From NCBI GenBank assembly GCA_001931535.1, contig CP016211.1, positions 5,067,573-5,131,572 of the forward strand: 64,000 nt of DNA, read 5' to 3'. A program made the translations under genes and the position numbers. Positions 1 to 8,745 of the stretch are shown here, in pieces; position 1 is the stretch's first letter; each line of letters begins with the position of its first letter. Source of the stretch: Minicystis rosea (GTDB lineage: Bacteria; Myxococcota_A; Polyangia; Polyangiales; Polyangiaceae). A model generated the notes under the pieces. It did not search any database, was not told the origin of the DNA, and worked only from the letters and a program-made list of their open reading frames with translations.

Positions 1-45
1 GATCGCGAGCAGGGCGCACGCGGCCGCCGCGCAGACGATACGCAC
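1..45 (-). CDS. 5' end of an exported protein gene running off the left edge
   Basis: Only about 15 codons lie in the window. Reading leftward from a GTG at 43-45, the peptide starts (V)RIVCAAAACALLAI, a short basic start followed by an Ala/Leu-rich hydrophobic run, as in a signal peptide. It begins 17 bases after the stop of the FecR-like gene and has the same orientation, so it may be the third gene of the sigma/FecR operon. The function cannot be seen and the start codon is a guess. Confidence 0.35.
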   Translation of the reverse strand, partial: MRIVCAAAACALLAI

Positions 46-62
46 CGTGTCCCGGCCCGCGC

Positions 63-1286
63 TCAATGCGCCTCGCCGACGAGCGCCGTTGCCAGCGCGG
101 CGTGCGCGCCCTTCGGGTAGGCAGCGAGATAACGAGCCGCGAGCTCTCGGGCCCGCGCGTAGTCGCCGAGCTTCGCGGCGCATTCCATGGATCGCCCCAG
201 GGCCTCGGGCGCCAGGCGCCCGCGAGGCTGCTCCGCGAGGTAGGCCGCGAACCAGCGCGCGGCCTCGTCCCATGCGCCGCGTCCATCGAACGTCATGCGG
301 CCGAGGTGGTACGCCGACGACGCGGCCGCGTCGCTGCCGGGGAACCGCCGGCGCGCCGCCTCGTAGAAGCGCACCGCGGTCCCCGGCTTGTGCGCGAGGC
401 GCGCCGCGGATCCGAGATCGACGAGCTCGGTGGCGTGTGCTCTCTCGATGACCACATCGACACCCAGGCTCTCCACCTCGGCGAACGCGTCATCGAGCCT
501 GCCCGCGGCGAGGCGCGCGCGCCACGTCTCGGCGCGCGACTCCGCTGCTGGAAGCGGCGCGCTCGCGTCGGGCGCGGCGGCGACCGCGGACGCTCTGAGG
601 CTCGGACGAGGCTCGACGACGGACGCGGTCGACGCCGACGGTGACGACACGCACGAGATCCGCATCGACGCGGGGGCCGAGAGGAGTCGGCCCGAAGGAT
701 CGACGCACGGCCCCTCGACCCGCACGCGGCCGGACAGCATGGCGACGGTGAGCTCCTCGGCCTGCGCGTTCCACCCGACGTCGAACTCGGTGCCGACCAC
801 GTGGACCTCGAAGGGGCCGCCCATCACCACCCAGTGGTTGTCGTGGTGAGGCACGACCCGCACGTGGAGCGATCCGCGCTCGAGCAGGACGCCGGCTCCT
901 TGCGACGCGAGCGCGGTGACGCGCGCGCGGCCGCCGAGCGCGACGTCGATGCGCGAACCGTCCGAGAAATCGAGGACGATCGGCGACGCGTCGGCGGCGA
1001 CCCATCGGCCGACGGCGCCGGCCGTCCCCGCGAGCTGGTAGGTCAAGGGCTCGCGGGATCGCGACAGGACGAACAGCGAGATCAGCGCGGCGCACGCCGC
1101 GAGCGCCACGCCGAGCCGCCACGAAAACGGCGCCCGCGGCCGGCGGAGCGCCGCTTCGGCCTCCCTGCGGTAGAGGGCCGCGAGCCGCGCATCGGCGGAC
1201 GGCGATGGGAGGCGAGAGAGCGCGTCGTCGTGATAGGCGGCGACGCGTCTGCCGACAGCTGCGACGTCTTCGCTCCTCAGGCCCAT
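63..1286 (-). CDS. FecR-domain anti-sigma factor with TPR-like C-terminus
   Basis: About 407 residues. The N-terminal ~55 residues are cytoplasmic and charged, one membrane segment follows at ~57-74 (WRLGVALAACAALISLFVL), then a FecR-type domain at ~100-190 including GGPFEVHVVGTEFDVGW, and an Ala-rich helical region at ~265-400 that resembles tetratricopeptide repeats. FecR proteins hold or modulate a partner ECF sigma factor across the inner membrane. The ATG at 1286 overlaps the last codons of the upstream sigma gene by 10 bases, so the two are translationally coupled and very likely partners. The signal it senses is not evident; no TonB receptor is next to it. Confidence 0.85.
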   Translation of the reverse strand: MGLRSEDVAAVGRRVAAYHDDALSRLPSPSADARLAALYRREAEAALRRPRAPFSWRLGVALAACAALISLFVLSRSREPLTYQLAGTAGAVGRWVAADASPIVLDFSDGSRIDVALGGRARVTALASQGAGVLLERGSLHVRVVPHHDNHWVVMGGPFEVHVVGTEFDVGWNAQAEELTVAMLSGRVRVEGPCVDPSGRLLSAPASMRISCVSSPSASTASVVEPRPSLRASAVAAAPDASAPLPAAESRAETWRARLAAGRLDDAFAEVESLGVDVVIERAHATELVDLGSAARLAHKPGTAVRFYEAARRRFPGSDAAASSAYHLGRMTFDGRGAWDEAARWFAAYLAEQPRGRLAPEALGRSMECAAKLGDYARARELAARYLAAYPKGAHAALATALVGEAH

Positions 1287-1909
1287 CGATCGCCCTCCTC
1301 CAACCAGCTCGAGAGGACCTCGTCCTTCTTGCACTGCTCCACGAACACGGCCTCGGCGCGCTGGATGCGGCGCTTCACCGTCGCCAGCGACACCTCGCAG
1401 GCGGCGGCCACCTCGGTGAGCTCCATCCCCTCGACGATGCGCAGCGTGAAGGCCAGGCGCTCGTCGGGCTCGAGCCTGGCGACGGCGCGGTAGAAGGCGC
1501 GCACGCCCTCGCGCGCGTCCCCTTCGTCGACCGTCGCGACCTCGGGCAGCTCCTCGCTCGCGAAGAACGCGAGCCACCCGTGCCGTCGCTTCTTGCGGAT
1601 CGCCTCGCGCGCGACGAAGACGGTGACGCTCGTGATGAACGCCGTCAGCGCCTCGGGCTCTTGCACGGCGTCGATGCGGGCAAACACCCGCGCGAACACC
1701 TCCTGCACGTGATCCTCGAGGTTACGGTAGTCTCCGAGGACGCGGACCAGGATGCCCTCGACGCGCCTCCCCTGGCTCTCCAGGAGCCACCGCTCCGCGG
1801 CGGGCTTGCGTGCGTGCAGATCACGCAGGACCTGGCCCGCGGCCGGGTCCCGATCGGGAGCGGTGCGCCGGAGCGCTGGTGCTCGGATGAGGCGAAGGCG
1901 CGGAGACAT
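1277..1909 (-). CDS. ECF RNA polymerase sigma factor
   Basis: About 210 residues from the ATG at 1909; an in-frame start at 1945 would add 12. Region 2 is visible at ~50-80 (LEDHVQEVFARVF, the core-binding/-10 helix) and region 4 near the C-terminus (LEPDERLAFTLRIVEGMELT, then the helix-turn-helix VAAACEVSLATVKRRI). It directs RNA polymerase to a specialised promoter set. The following gene overlaps it and encodes a FecR-like membrane regulator, so its activity is probably controlled by that protein. A charged ~45-residue extension precedes region 2. Confidence 0.88.
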   Translation of the reverse strand: MSPRLRLIRAPALRRTAPDRDPAAGQVLRDLHARKPAAERWLLESQGRRVEGILVRVLGDYRNLEDHVQEVFARVFARIDAVQEPEALTAFITSVTVFVAREAIRKKRRHGWLAFFASEELPEVATVDEGDAREGVRAFYRAVARLEPDERLAFTLRIVEGMELTEVAAACEVSLATVKRRIQRAEAVFVEQCKKDEVLSSWLEEGDRWA

Positions 1910-2094
1910 GGGTGCGATCCATGGATGGCCGCCCGGGCTCGCCACGGCTCACGTGACATTGTTCGCATGTCCCGCGGCGACGACGCCAGCGCCGCGTGCG
2001 GGCCGCGCGAGCGCGGAGAGCGCCGTGGCCTCCACGCATCAACGTCGCCGCGGCCGTCTCTCGCGAGCGCCACGGTCCAGGAGCTGCCGTCGTC

Positions 2095-2676
2095 CTAATT
2101 CCCCTGCCCCCCGGGGCTCATGAGATTGATCTTCTTTGCGGCGACGGCCTTTCGCCAAGCGTCCGCCGTCTTCAAGACCGGATCCCGTGGCAGCCCCAGC
2201 CGGCCCTGCACCGTTTGCAGATCACCGGGTTCGAGCCTCGCCAGATCGCCGACGAACGACCAACCCAGCATGCGGCGGCAATCTCCGCACGTCACCGCAC
2301 GAACCCACAGCCTCGTGCCCCGTGCGTCGAGCGCCACGACATATTCCCTTTTGATCGGGTGCCCCGGCTCGGAGTCCGTCGCGAGGATCTCCGCGCCTGC
2401 GGGCGGGACGCCCTCGAGGACGTCGACTGGCATGATGACCCCCGACACGCGGCCCGCCGTGTCACAGAAGCGATTGAGGAAGGGATACACCGCCGCGTCG
2501 GGCGGACAGGGCCCACCGAGGCCCGATTGCTTCACGGGATCGTAGGCGTTGCCCGCCGGGCCCGGCGTCGCCGTGGCCGCGGCGTCGGGCGTCGCCGTGG
2601 CCGCGGCGTCGGACGGAGCGGGACGCGAGCACGCGCTCAGCACGACGCAGAGCAAGGGGACGAGGGCGGCTTTCAT
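2095..2676 (-). CDS. Small secreted lipoprotein, unknown function
   Basis: 193 residues beginning MKAALVPLLCVVLSACSRP: a signal peptide ending in the lipobox LSAC. A short linker carries two copies of DAAATATP, and the mature part contains paired cysteines (CDTAGRV, VTCGDCRRMLG) that could form a disulfide or bind a cofactor. The ATG at 2676 is chosen over an upstream in-frame extension because it places the signal peptide at the N-terminus. I do not recognise the family. It is not obviously linked to the sigma operon. Confidence 0.72.
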   Translation of the reverse strand: MKAALVPLLCVVLSACSRPAPSDAAATATPDAAATATPGPAGNAYDPVKQSGLGGPCPPDAAVYPFLNRFCDTAGRVSGVIMPVDVLEGVPPAGAEILATDSEPGHPIKREYVVALDARGTRLWVRAVTCGDCRRMLGWSFVGDLARLEPGDLQTVQGRLGLPRDPVLKTADAWRKAVAAKKINLMSPGGQGN

Positions 2677-2806
2677 CGTGCGGCACCTATACCCTCTCTC
2701 CAGCGGCCATCGAGCCGTCGAATCCGCGGCCGGCGCGACCGCCACGGCGCTCGTGCGAAGACGCGCTGAGCTGCATGATACGCTCCCACACCACGGAGGC
2801 CCGACG

Positions 2807-2989
2807 ATGCGTGGATGGCGCTCTCTTCCGGGGCTGCTTGGCGCGTGTGCGCTCGCGTGCGGCTGTGCGACCGTGGTCGCGGGAGGCGCCTCGACCTCCA
2901 CGGCCGGAGGCGCCGGGGGCACGGGCGGCGGGGGAGGAGGCTCCGGCGGGACATCTTCATCGCCGAGCTGGGTCCGTGACCGGGGATGA
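2807..2989 (+). CDS. Very short lipoprotein-like ORF, probably truncated
   Basis: 60 codons preceded by a good ribosome site (ACGGAGG, ~10 bases upstream). It encodes a signal peptide (RGWRSLPGLLGACALACG) with a LACG-type lipobox and then only the Thr/Gly-rich linker typical of this organism's lipoproteins (GGAGGTGGGGGGSGG) before stopping. Other lipoproteins in this window continue into a folded domain after such a linker, so this is either a minimal lipoprotein or the 5' remnant of a longer gene. The DNA after it looks degenerate, which favours the remnant view. Confidence 0.5.
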   Translation: MRGWRSLPGLLGACALACGCATVVAGGASTSTAGGAGGTGGGGGGSGGTSSSPSWVRDRG

Positions 2990-3827
2990 CGCCGGGCGAT
3001 CGAGTCGCTCGGCGGTGGCCCGCATCCACGGGATCACGCAGGGGGTCACGCAATCCGCGCGATGACCGAACCAGTGGAGCACGCGGGGAGCGTGGGACGC
3101 CCCGCGGGGACGACGACCACGAAGAGCAGGTTCCCCGTGTCGAGCTCGCGCACGGGCGCGGTCACAACGCGACTGTCCAGCGAATCGAGGGAAGTTCACT
3201 CGTCCCGGTGCTGACCCACGTGCACGGCGGCGCCCCGCTGGGAGCCGCCAACCTGAGCCAGACGCAGACCGTGGTGTGCCGCATCGCCTGCCTCCCCAGG
3301 CAGGACGCGGCGGCGCGCCCGGCGGCATGCGCTGCGCGTCGACGCCGAGCAGGCGACGTACCAGACCCTCGCGCTCAGCATCGCCGATACCGACCGGCCG
3401 TCGCGGGGACACGCCCAGCGCGCCGAGCAACGGTGGGACGGACGAGCGCGTGAACACCATTGATCTCGAGCGCTCGCGCGGCGCTCCGCGGTTGACCGGA
3501 TCGCCGTGCCAGAAACGCTCCGTGGAAGTCCGGCGCCTCCTGCGTCGTGCCCCAGCGGCTCGGGGACAATCTTCTTCGCCGTCTTCCGCGACGGTGCTTC
3601 GGCCGGGCGGCGTCCACGAGGAGCGACCATGGCAGAGACGACGATGATGAGCGCCGGGATTCCTGGTCGGCGGCAGCCGTTACCGGAAGCTGCACGCACG
3701 CTGGAACGACTCGGCCAACCTCTTGCTCCCGAACAGCGCCGAGGCTCGCCGACGAGGTTGCCCGCGAGCGCCACGCGAACAGGATCGCGGTGGGGGAGCC
3801 GGTGCACGAATCACCGATCGCGATTCT
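2990..3827. other. Gene-poor stretch with decayed coding fragments
   Basis: No convincing complete gene. Two fragments look once-coding. On the minus strand, a frame ending at a stop at 3045-3047 encodes ELDTGNLLFVVVVPAGRP followed by TLPACSTGSVIARIA. On the plus strand, a frame running into the IS remnant encodes LADEVARERHANRIAVGEPV then HESPIAIL before being cut at 3828. Neither could be assigned. I take the region as gene debris next to an insertion sequence remnant. Confidence 0.45.
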
Positions 3828-4062
3828 CGAACAACATCACGCCGCCCGCTGAATATGCCGAATGATGGGCCCGGCGCCCGTGACGCGGCGCCAGACGTAG
3901 TGATCGACGTACTCGCGAGCGTTGTCGAGCAGCTGCGTCATCGCCTTGCAGCGGTGGTTGCGGGTGACGTTGGCGTGGAAGTCCTGCCAGACACGCTCGA
4001 TCCGGTTCGCGTCGGGGCAGTACGGCGGCAGGAAGTGGAGCACGATGCGGCCCTCGAGCGCC
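3828..4062 (-). pseudogene. IS630-family transposase, C-terminal remnant (copy 1)
   Basis: Encodes only the last ~75 residues of a DDE transposase: LHFLPPYCPDANRIERVWQD, HANVTRNHRCKAMTQLL, ending IRHIQRAA. The YCPDANxIE block is the C-terminal catalytic motif of IS630/Tc1-mariner transposases (glutamate in NRIERVW). It is nearly identical to the longer remnant at 6005-6515 and shares its outer end (CGAACAACATCACGCC), but breaks off at ~4062 where the other continues. It cannot make a working transposase. Confidence 0.85.
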
Positions 4063-4096
4063 TCGAGGTTCGCGATCCCCGTATACTCCGCGCCCG

Positions 4097-5932
4097 ATGA
4101 GCGAGCCGGTCGTCGAGCGATACAGCGCCTCCGAATCGAGCATCACCGGCCTGTTCCTCCTCGTGCTCGGCCTGTTCCTCACGGTCCTTCCCGTCGCCGC
4201 CACCGTCGACAATCTCTGCGATCTGCGCGCCTTCCCGGACGCGCCGCGCGACATCACCGTCGCAGAGGCGGCCGCGATGCGCGAGCCTCCGCGCGGCGCT
4301 TGGGTGCGCCTCGTCGACGCGCGGATCGAGTGCCGCCATCCACCGCGGCGCGGCGGCTCCGGACCCGACGTGTACGCGCTCCTCACCGACGCGACCGACG
4401 GACCGCGCGTGCTCGTCTCGGTGCCGGGCCCCGGTCAGGCGTCGTGCGAGAACCCGGCGAAGGTCCCCAACATCGGCGTGCTCAAGGCCGGCACCCCGGG
4501 CCGGATCGTCGGGCTCGGCTGGCCCGGTCTGGACTGGAACCAGTGGCCCACGCCGCACCTCACGATGTTGTGGACCGACGCGGGGCCGTCGGACAGCCGC
4601 CTCTGGGTGTGGCTCGGGCCGCTGTTCACGCTGCCCGGCCTCCTGCTCCTCGCCATCGGGAAGCGCTCGCTGCGCGACGGCCTCCGCGCCCGCCGCGCGC
4701 CGCCGCCCGTGCTCACCGATGCGACGTTCGCGATGCCGCTCTCCACCGGCGCCTCGGCGCTCCAGCTCTTCGGCGGCGGACTCGTCGTCCTCCAGCTCGT
4801 CGTCTTCGGCCCGCTCTTCTTCCTCAAGCACCTTCCGGAGTGGATGGCGATCCCGCTCGGCATCCTCGCCGCGCTCTGGTTCTTCGCCATCCTCGGCATG
4901 CTCATCGACGGGTGGAAGCGACGCGCCAGCGATCTGCTGCTCGGCCGCGACGCCATCGCCGTCCGCGGCGGCCCGCTCCACCGCACGCGCCACGCGTTCC
5001 GCGATCCGCCGAGCTTCACGCTCGAGAGGCACGAGGCGAATCGGGACGGCGACATCGCCACGCTCCGTATCGGCGGCGAGGTCGCTGCCATCTGCCGCGA
5101 CGAGGACGAGGCGAGCTCGCTCGGCGCGCTCGTTTCCACCGTGGAGGCCCTGCACGCGCAGGCCGTCGGCGAGCAGCGGCCGCGCACCGGCGAGCGGCCT
5201 CCTGGCGTGGTCTCGTGCGGCGCGTGCGGCGCCCCCGTCGCGCCGAGCGCAGAGCCGGAGACGACCTGCGGGCACTGCGGCGCGAAGGTCGTGATGCCCG
5301 AGGCCACACGCGCCGAGATCGCGGCGCAGGGCGACCTCGCCGCGGCGCGCGCGGAGTCGGAGCGCCTCCTGCGACGCCTGCTCCGCCAGCCCGGCGCGCA
5401 CCGCACCAACCTGCTCATGCTCTTCGCGATCCCGCCGGCCATCCTCGGCTGGCCCGTCGCCGGCGTGCTCTTCGACGAGTTCTACCAGGCCCGCCACCTG
5501 TTCTCCTGGCACCACGGAGTGAGCCTCTTCGTCGCCGCGCTGACCTTCACGTACGGCCTCTCGTGGCTGCTCCGCGCGCAGATCGTGGGGCGCGCCGCCG
5601 TGCGTCTCGTCGCCACCCGCTTCGCCGCCGTGCCTCCGGCATCGGCGGGTGAGCCGTCATCGTGCCACTGCTGCGGCGGTCCGCTGCCGGACGCGGCGGA
5701 GGATCGGCTCGTGGTGGTCTGCGTCTACTGCCGCAGCGCCAACGTGCTCGGCACGCACCTCGTCCCGGTCGCGCGGCGCGAGCAGGGACAGGCGCGCGAT
5801 CTCACCGCGGCGCTGCGGGAGCGGCTCGCAGAGCGGCGCCGGTACTTCCTCATCTCGATGGGATCGCTGGTGCTGCTCGCGATCAGCGCAGCGAGCCTCG
5901 CACCTGTGTGGCGCGTGCTGCGCGGCGGATAG
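4097..5932 (+). CDS. Multi-pass membrane protein with two zinc ribbons
   Basis: 611 residues from the ATG at 4097. Predicted membrane segments: ~17-37, ~170-188, two around 215-275, ~430-450, ~465-490 and a last one near the C-terminus (ISMGSLVLLAISAASLA). Two Cys4 clusters are clear: CGACGAPV...CGHCGAKV at ~373-400 and CHCCGGPL...CVYCRSANV at ~519-546; each has the CxxC...CxxC spacing of a rubredoxin-like zinc ribbon. Such paired ribbons suggest a structural or nucleic-acid/protein-binding role on the cytoplasmic face. I do not recognise the family. A TATACT hexamer lies at 4082-4087 just upstream. It is bracketed by two IS630 remnants in the same orientation, so it may have been moved or fixed by IS-mediated rearrangement. 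Confidence 0.75.
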   Translation: MSEPVVERYSASESSITGLFLLVLGLFLTVLPVAATVDNLCDLRAFPDAPRDITVAEAAAMREPPRGAWVRLVDARIECRHPPRRGGSGPDVYALLTDATDGPRVLVSVPGPGQASCENPAKVPNIGVLKAGTPGRIVGLGWPGLDWNQWPTPHLTMLWTDAGPSDSRLWVWLGPLFTLPGLLLLAIGKRSLRDGLRARRAPPPVLTDATFAMPLSTGASALQLFGGGLVVLQLVVFGPLFFLKHLPEWMAIPLGILAALWFFAILGMLIDGWKRRASDLLLGRDAIAVRGGPLHRTRHAFRDPPSFTLERHEANRDGDIATLRIGGEVAAICRDEDEASSLGALVSTVEALHAQAVGEQRPRTGERPPGVVSCGACGAPVAPSAEPETTCGHCGAKVVMPEATRAEIAAQGDLAAARAESERLLRRLLRQPGAHRTNLLMLFAIPPAILGWPVAGVLFDEFYQARHLFSWHHGVSLFVAALTFTYGLSWLLRAQIVGRAAVRLVATRFAAVPPASAGEPSSCHCCGGPLPDAAEDRLVVVCVYCRSANVLGTHLVPVARREQGQARDLTAALRERLAERRRYFLISMGSLVLLAISAASLAPVWRVLRGG

Positions 5933-6004
5933 CGATCATCCAAACAGCCGCGCCCGCCCCCTAGGCCTTCGGGTGCATCCGCTCCGAATGGCCAGCTAAA
6001 TCAC

Positions 6005-6515
6005 CGAACAACATCACGCCGCCCGCTGAATATGCTGAAGAGTGGGCCCGGCGCCCGTGACGCGGCGCCAGACGTAGTGGTCGACGTACTCGCGAGCGTT
6101 GTCGAGCAGGTGCGTCATCGTCTTGCAGCGGTGGTTGCGGGTGACGTTGGCGTGGAAGTCCTGCCAGACACGCTCGATCCGGTTCGCGTCGGGGCAGTAC
6201 GGCGGCAGGAAGTGGAGCACGATGCGGCCCTTGAGCGCCTCGAGGACGCGCAGGGTCGCGTCTGCAGAGTGGATGCCGTAGTTGTCGACGATGAGGTGGA
6301 TGCGTCGCACCTCCGGTCCGTAGCGCTTGTCGAGCAGCTCCAGAAGCTCGCAGAACAGCCCGGCATTCTTCTTCGCGGTGCCCGTCGTGTGCAGCACTCC
6401 GGTGCGGACGTCGAGGGCGCCGGCCGGGTAGAACTTCTTGTTCTTGCCGGGCGTGGCGATGCGGCGCTGCCGGCCGGGGAGCATCCAGTCGATTCCCAAA
6501 CCGAGGAAGATCCCC
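6005..6515 (-). pseudogene. IS630-family transposase, C-terminal two thirds (copy 2)
   Basis: About 165 residues of a DDE transposase are intact in one frame: GIDWMLPGRQRRIATPGKNK, YPAGALDVRTGVL, IHLIVDNYGIHSA (second catalytic Asp), LHFLPPYCPDANRIERVW (catalytic Glu), ending HIQRAA. The N-terminal helix-turn-helix and the first catalytic Asp block are missing; homology stops at ~6515. It shares its 3' end with the shorter remnant at 3828-4062. DNA from 6516 to 6684 holds one more orphan coding-like stretch on the plus strand (SIDIGAGSVFGAGHQNGRG), again without a start. Confidence 0.85.
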
Positions 6516-6684
6516 GCCTATTTCCATCTATTTACGAGTTAATCGACATTCTCGCTCAGTGATTTAGACGGCCCAGCCTGCGGCCGCGAGGGCAGCATCG
6601 ATATCGGCGCGGGCAGCGTCTTCGGGGCGGGCCATCAGAACGGCCGAGGAGCCTACCGCAGCTCGGCCGTCCCGGTGGAGTCGA

Positions 6685-7503
6685 TCAGCCGTTCGCGGGC
6701 TTGTCGGCCGGCGTCGCGGGGCCGGCCTTGCCGTCGGGCGCGGGCTCTTCCTTGCCGGTGTCCGGGTTCACGTCGTCCACCGCGCGACGCGAGCGCAGAT
6801 AGGCGCCGATGGCATCGTTCTGCTTGAGGATCGGCCCGAGCAGCGTGGCGCGCGCCTCGTTGCTCTCCTCCGTCCGGGCGTGGAACTGGCCCATGATCGC
6901 CGCGACCACCTCGAGCATCAGCTCCTGCCCCTCCGCGCGCCCGGCCCGCACGCGGCCCCACGCGACGATCGACGGCGGCGGCGCTTCCAGCGCGTCACGG
7001 TACTGCACGGCGAGATCGGCGAGCCGCTTCGTCAGCTTGCCGAGCCCGAGCTCCTTCGCGGTCGCCGCGAGATCGCCCTGAAGGAGCTTCACGATCTCGT
7101 CGACCACTTGCAGCTCCTCGACGTAGGGCGCCGAGGTCACGGCGAAAACGCCGTTCGGGAAGAGACGTTTGAGGAACGACTCCACCTCTGCATGAATCGG
7201 GTCGTCGGTCGAGGCGCCCTGGGTCTGCGCCACGGCGCCGTCGCGAATGGCGCCGAGCGTGCGGTCGACGAGCACGTCAATCCGTTTGGCAGCAGGGTTG
7301 GCCTCGGTGTCGTTTGGCTCGCTGCTCCAGCGGCGTTCGAGCTGGCGCACCTGCGTGTCGTGCGCGATGGCGGCGTCGCAAAGGGTGACGATGTTCTTGA
7401 GACTACGCGCCTTGGCCGCGGCGCGGGTGAGGCCGAGGGCGAAGAGCCTGCGGCCGGTGGTGAACTCATAAAGACCGATGAGGGTGCGCAGTGTTGCGTC
7501 CAC
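6685..7503 (-). CDS. Conserved-looking helical protein, unknown function
   Basis: About 272 residues from a GTG at 7503, chosen because GAAGGGAGGT sits 5-7 bases upstream; the frame is open further upstream but reads through the tandem repeat, which is unlikely to be coding. The protein is mostly alpha-helical and charged (DATLRTLIGLYEFTTGRRLF, LFALGLTRAAAKARSLKNIV) and ends in a Pro/Ala/Lys tail. No signal peptide or membrane segment. I do not recognise the family. An unusual repeat array lies 0.2 kb upstream. Confidence 0.65.
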   Translation of the reverse strand: MDATLRTLIGLYEFTTGRRLFALGLTRAAAKARSLKNIVTLCDAAIAHDTQVRQLERRWSSEPNDTEANPAAKRIDVLVDRTLGAIRDGAVAQTQGASTDDPIHAEVESFLKRLFPNGVFAVTSAPYVEELQVVDEIVKLLQGDLAATAKELGLGKLTKRLADLAVQYRDALEAPPPSIVAWGRVRAGRAEGQELMLEVVAAIMGQFHARTEESNEARATLLGPILKQNDAIGAYLRSRRAVDDVNPDTGKEEPAPDGKAGPATPADKPANG

Positions 7504-7710
7504 GAATACCTCCCTTCGGGAACGGACTGCAGCGTAGGACGGGAATTGCCGTAAGCAACTTCGTCTGCGTCGATTGTATCCCGCGCTGGAGATCCGACCG
7601 TATTGAGTTGGGCACGTTGATCGTCCATCGGGACGGTCTTCCTTGGCTTCGAGCCAAGCCGTCAGCCACCGAAGGACTTCGTGAGCCACCGCCCCCGAGA
7701 TCGACCCTCG

Positions 7711-7905
7711 CGGAGGATGTTGATCCATCACACCAGAGGACAGTCGAACCCTCGCGCTGGGTGTTGATCCATCACAACCGGAGGGGGTTCGATCCCCCCA
7801 ACGGGTGTTCCTACATCGCTCCTGGAGGGGGGCCGCCCCCCCGGCGGGTGTTGGTCCATCACCCCTGGAGGGGGTCGCCCCCCGGCGGGTGTTCCTACAT
7901 CATCC
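7711..7905. repeat. Five-unit tandem repeat with GC hairpins
   Basis: Five degenerate units with cores at 7717, 7761, 7805, 7848 and 7889, so the period is 44, 44, 43 and 41. Each core begins (A/G)TGTT and then carries either GATCCATCAC-type or CCTACATC-type sequence: GATCCATCAC, GATCCATCAC, CCTACATCGC, GGTCCATCAC, CCTACATCAT. Between most cores is a G-run/C-run hairpin such as GGGGGTTCGATCCCCC at ~7783 and GGAGGGGGTCGCCCCCC at ~7867. The array has no supported coding function. Confidence 0.8.
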
Positions 7906-8301
7906 TCGCCACCGCGGTTGGTCGAGCTCGTTCCCGCGGCGCTCCCCCGCGCCGACGCGCGCTACGTCGTGCGCGTCGAGGAGGCGCGCCGCCGCATCGA
8001 GGCGCTCGAGGCGGAGCTCGTCGCGCGTCCCGAGCTCGAAGCATTGATCCAGAAAGCGATGGGGAAGAGCTCCAGGTCCGCGCCCTCAGCTCGAGGTAGC
8101 CTCAACTTCCGCGGGGCGGCAGGGGGCGTTCATGTTTCCTAAAACCACCACCGGCAGAGAGGAGTACGGCGCCCTTGATGCGTTCATCCTCGAGCGAGGC
8201 GGTGAGCGTGCCGTCGCCCGCCCGCCCGCTCCCGGTCGCAGGCGGAGACGCGCAGCTCGAGGGCTGCGCCGCGCTCGTGCGAGACCACCGGACTCACGGC
8301 G
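7906..8301. other. Region without a supportable gene
   Basis: A plus-strand frame from a TTG at 7918 to 8142 would encode a 74-residue coil-like peptide (YVVRVEEARRRIEALEAELV). It could be the tail of a truncated coiled-coil protein or chance coding. 8143-8301 shows nothing clear. Confidence 0.35.
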
Positions 8302-8709
8302 TCACGACGCGACTCCGACCGGAGCTTGAATCACCGTGGTTTGAACCGTTGGAGTGAAACGTCGGTGTGCGACGTAGGCGATGCCGGTGAGCAGCAGGAG
8401 AACGCCCGCCGGCGCGCTGTCGGCGAGGCCGTCCCCCGAGGCCGTGTGCGCGACGAGCGCGCCGCTCAGGTCGAAGAACACGCCCGCGAAGGCCCACTCC
8501 TTCAGGCGCGGCCATCGCGAGCCGAACACGAACGTGACCGCGGCGAGGAGCTTCCAGATGCCCAGCTCGGTCGCGATGTACGCGGGGTAGCCGAGGTGCG
8601 CTGCTGCCTCCATCGGGCGCGGCTGATGGGTGACGTTGGCGACTCCCGAGATGAAAATCATCGCGGCGAGCAGGCCCGTGGGAATCCAGTACTTGAGTTT
8701 CGTCGTCAT
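8302..8709 (-). CDS. DoxX-like small membrane protein
   Basis: 135 residues with four predicted membrane helices (YWIPTGLLAAMIFISGVAN at ~7-25, GIWKLLAAVTFVFG at ~50-65, AFAGVFFDLSGALVAHT at ~75-92, SAPAGVLLLLTGIAYVA at ~100-116). The pattern, with HLGYPAYIATELGIWKLLA after the first helix, is that of DoxX-like proteins. These are often linked to redox stress, but the substrate is not known here. It is transcribed divergently from an AraC-type regulator only 36 bases away, so it is the likeliest target of that regulator. Confidence 0.8.
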   Translation of the reverse strand: MTTKLKYWIPTGLLAAMIFISGVANVTHQPRPMEAAAHLGYPAYIATELGIWKLLAAVTFVFGSRWPRLKEWAFAGVFFDLSGALVAHTASGDGLADSAPAGVLLLLTGIAYVAHRRFTPTVQTTVIQAPVGVAS

Positions 8710-8745
8710 GTGGCTCTTGGATAAGAGGCGCGGTATGGACTGTCC
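8710..8745. promoter_or_regulatory. 36-bp divergent promoter region between DoxX and AraC-type genes
   Basis: The two start codons (8709 minus, 8746 plus) are only 36 bases apart, so promoters and any AraC-type operator must overlap each other or the coding starts. I could not define boxes with confidence. Confidence 0.4.

Noticed and set aside
3922..5652. Long Arg/Pro-rich frames overlapping the membrane-protein gene on both strands
   Set aside because: They are shadow frames of a high-GC gene; the 4097-5932 frame has the membrane segments and zinc ribbons.
5924..5950. GCGGATAGC at the end of the membrane-protein gene as a ninth repeat start
   Set aside because: Only the first nine bases match; they are the natural stop codon context and the sequence then diverges.
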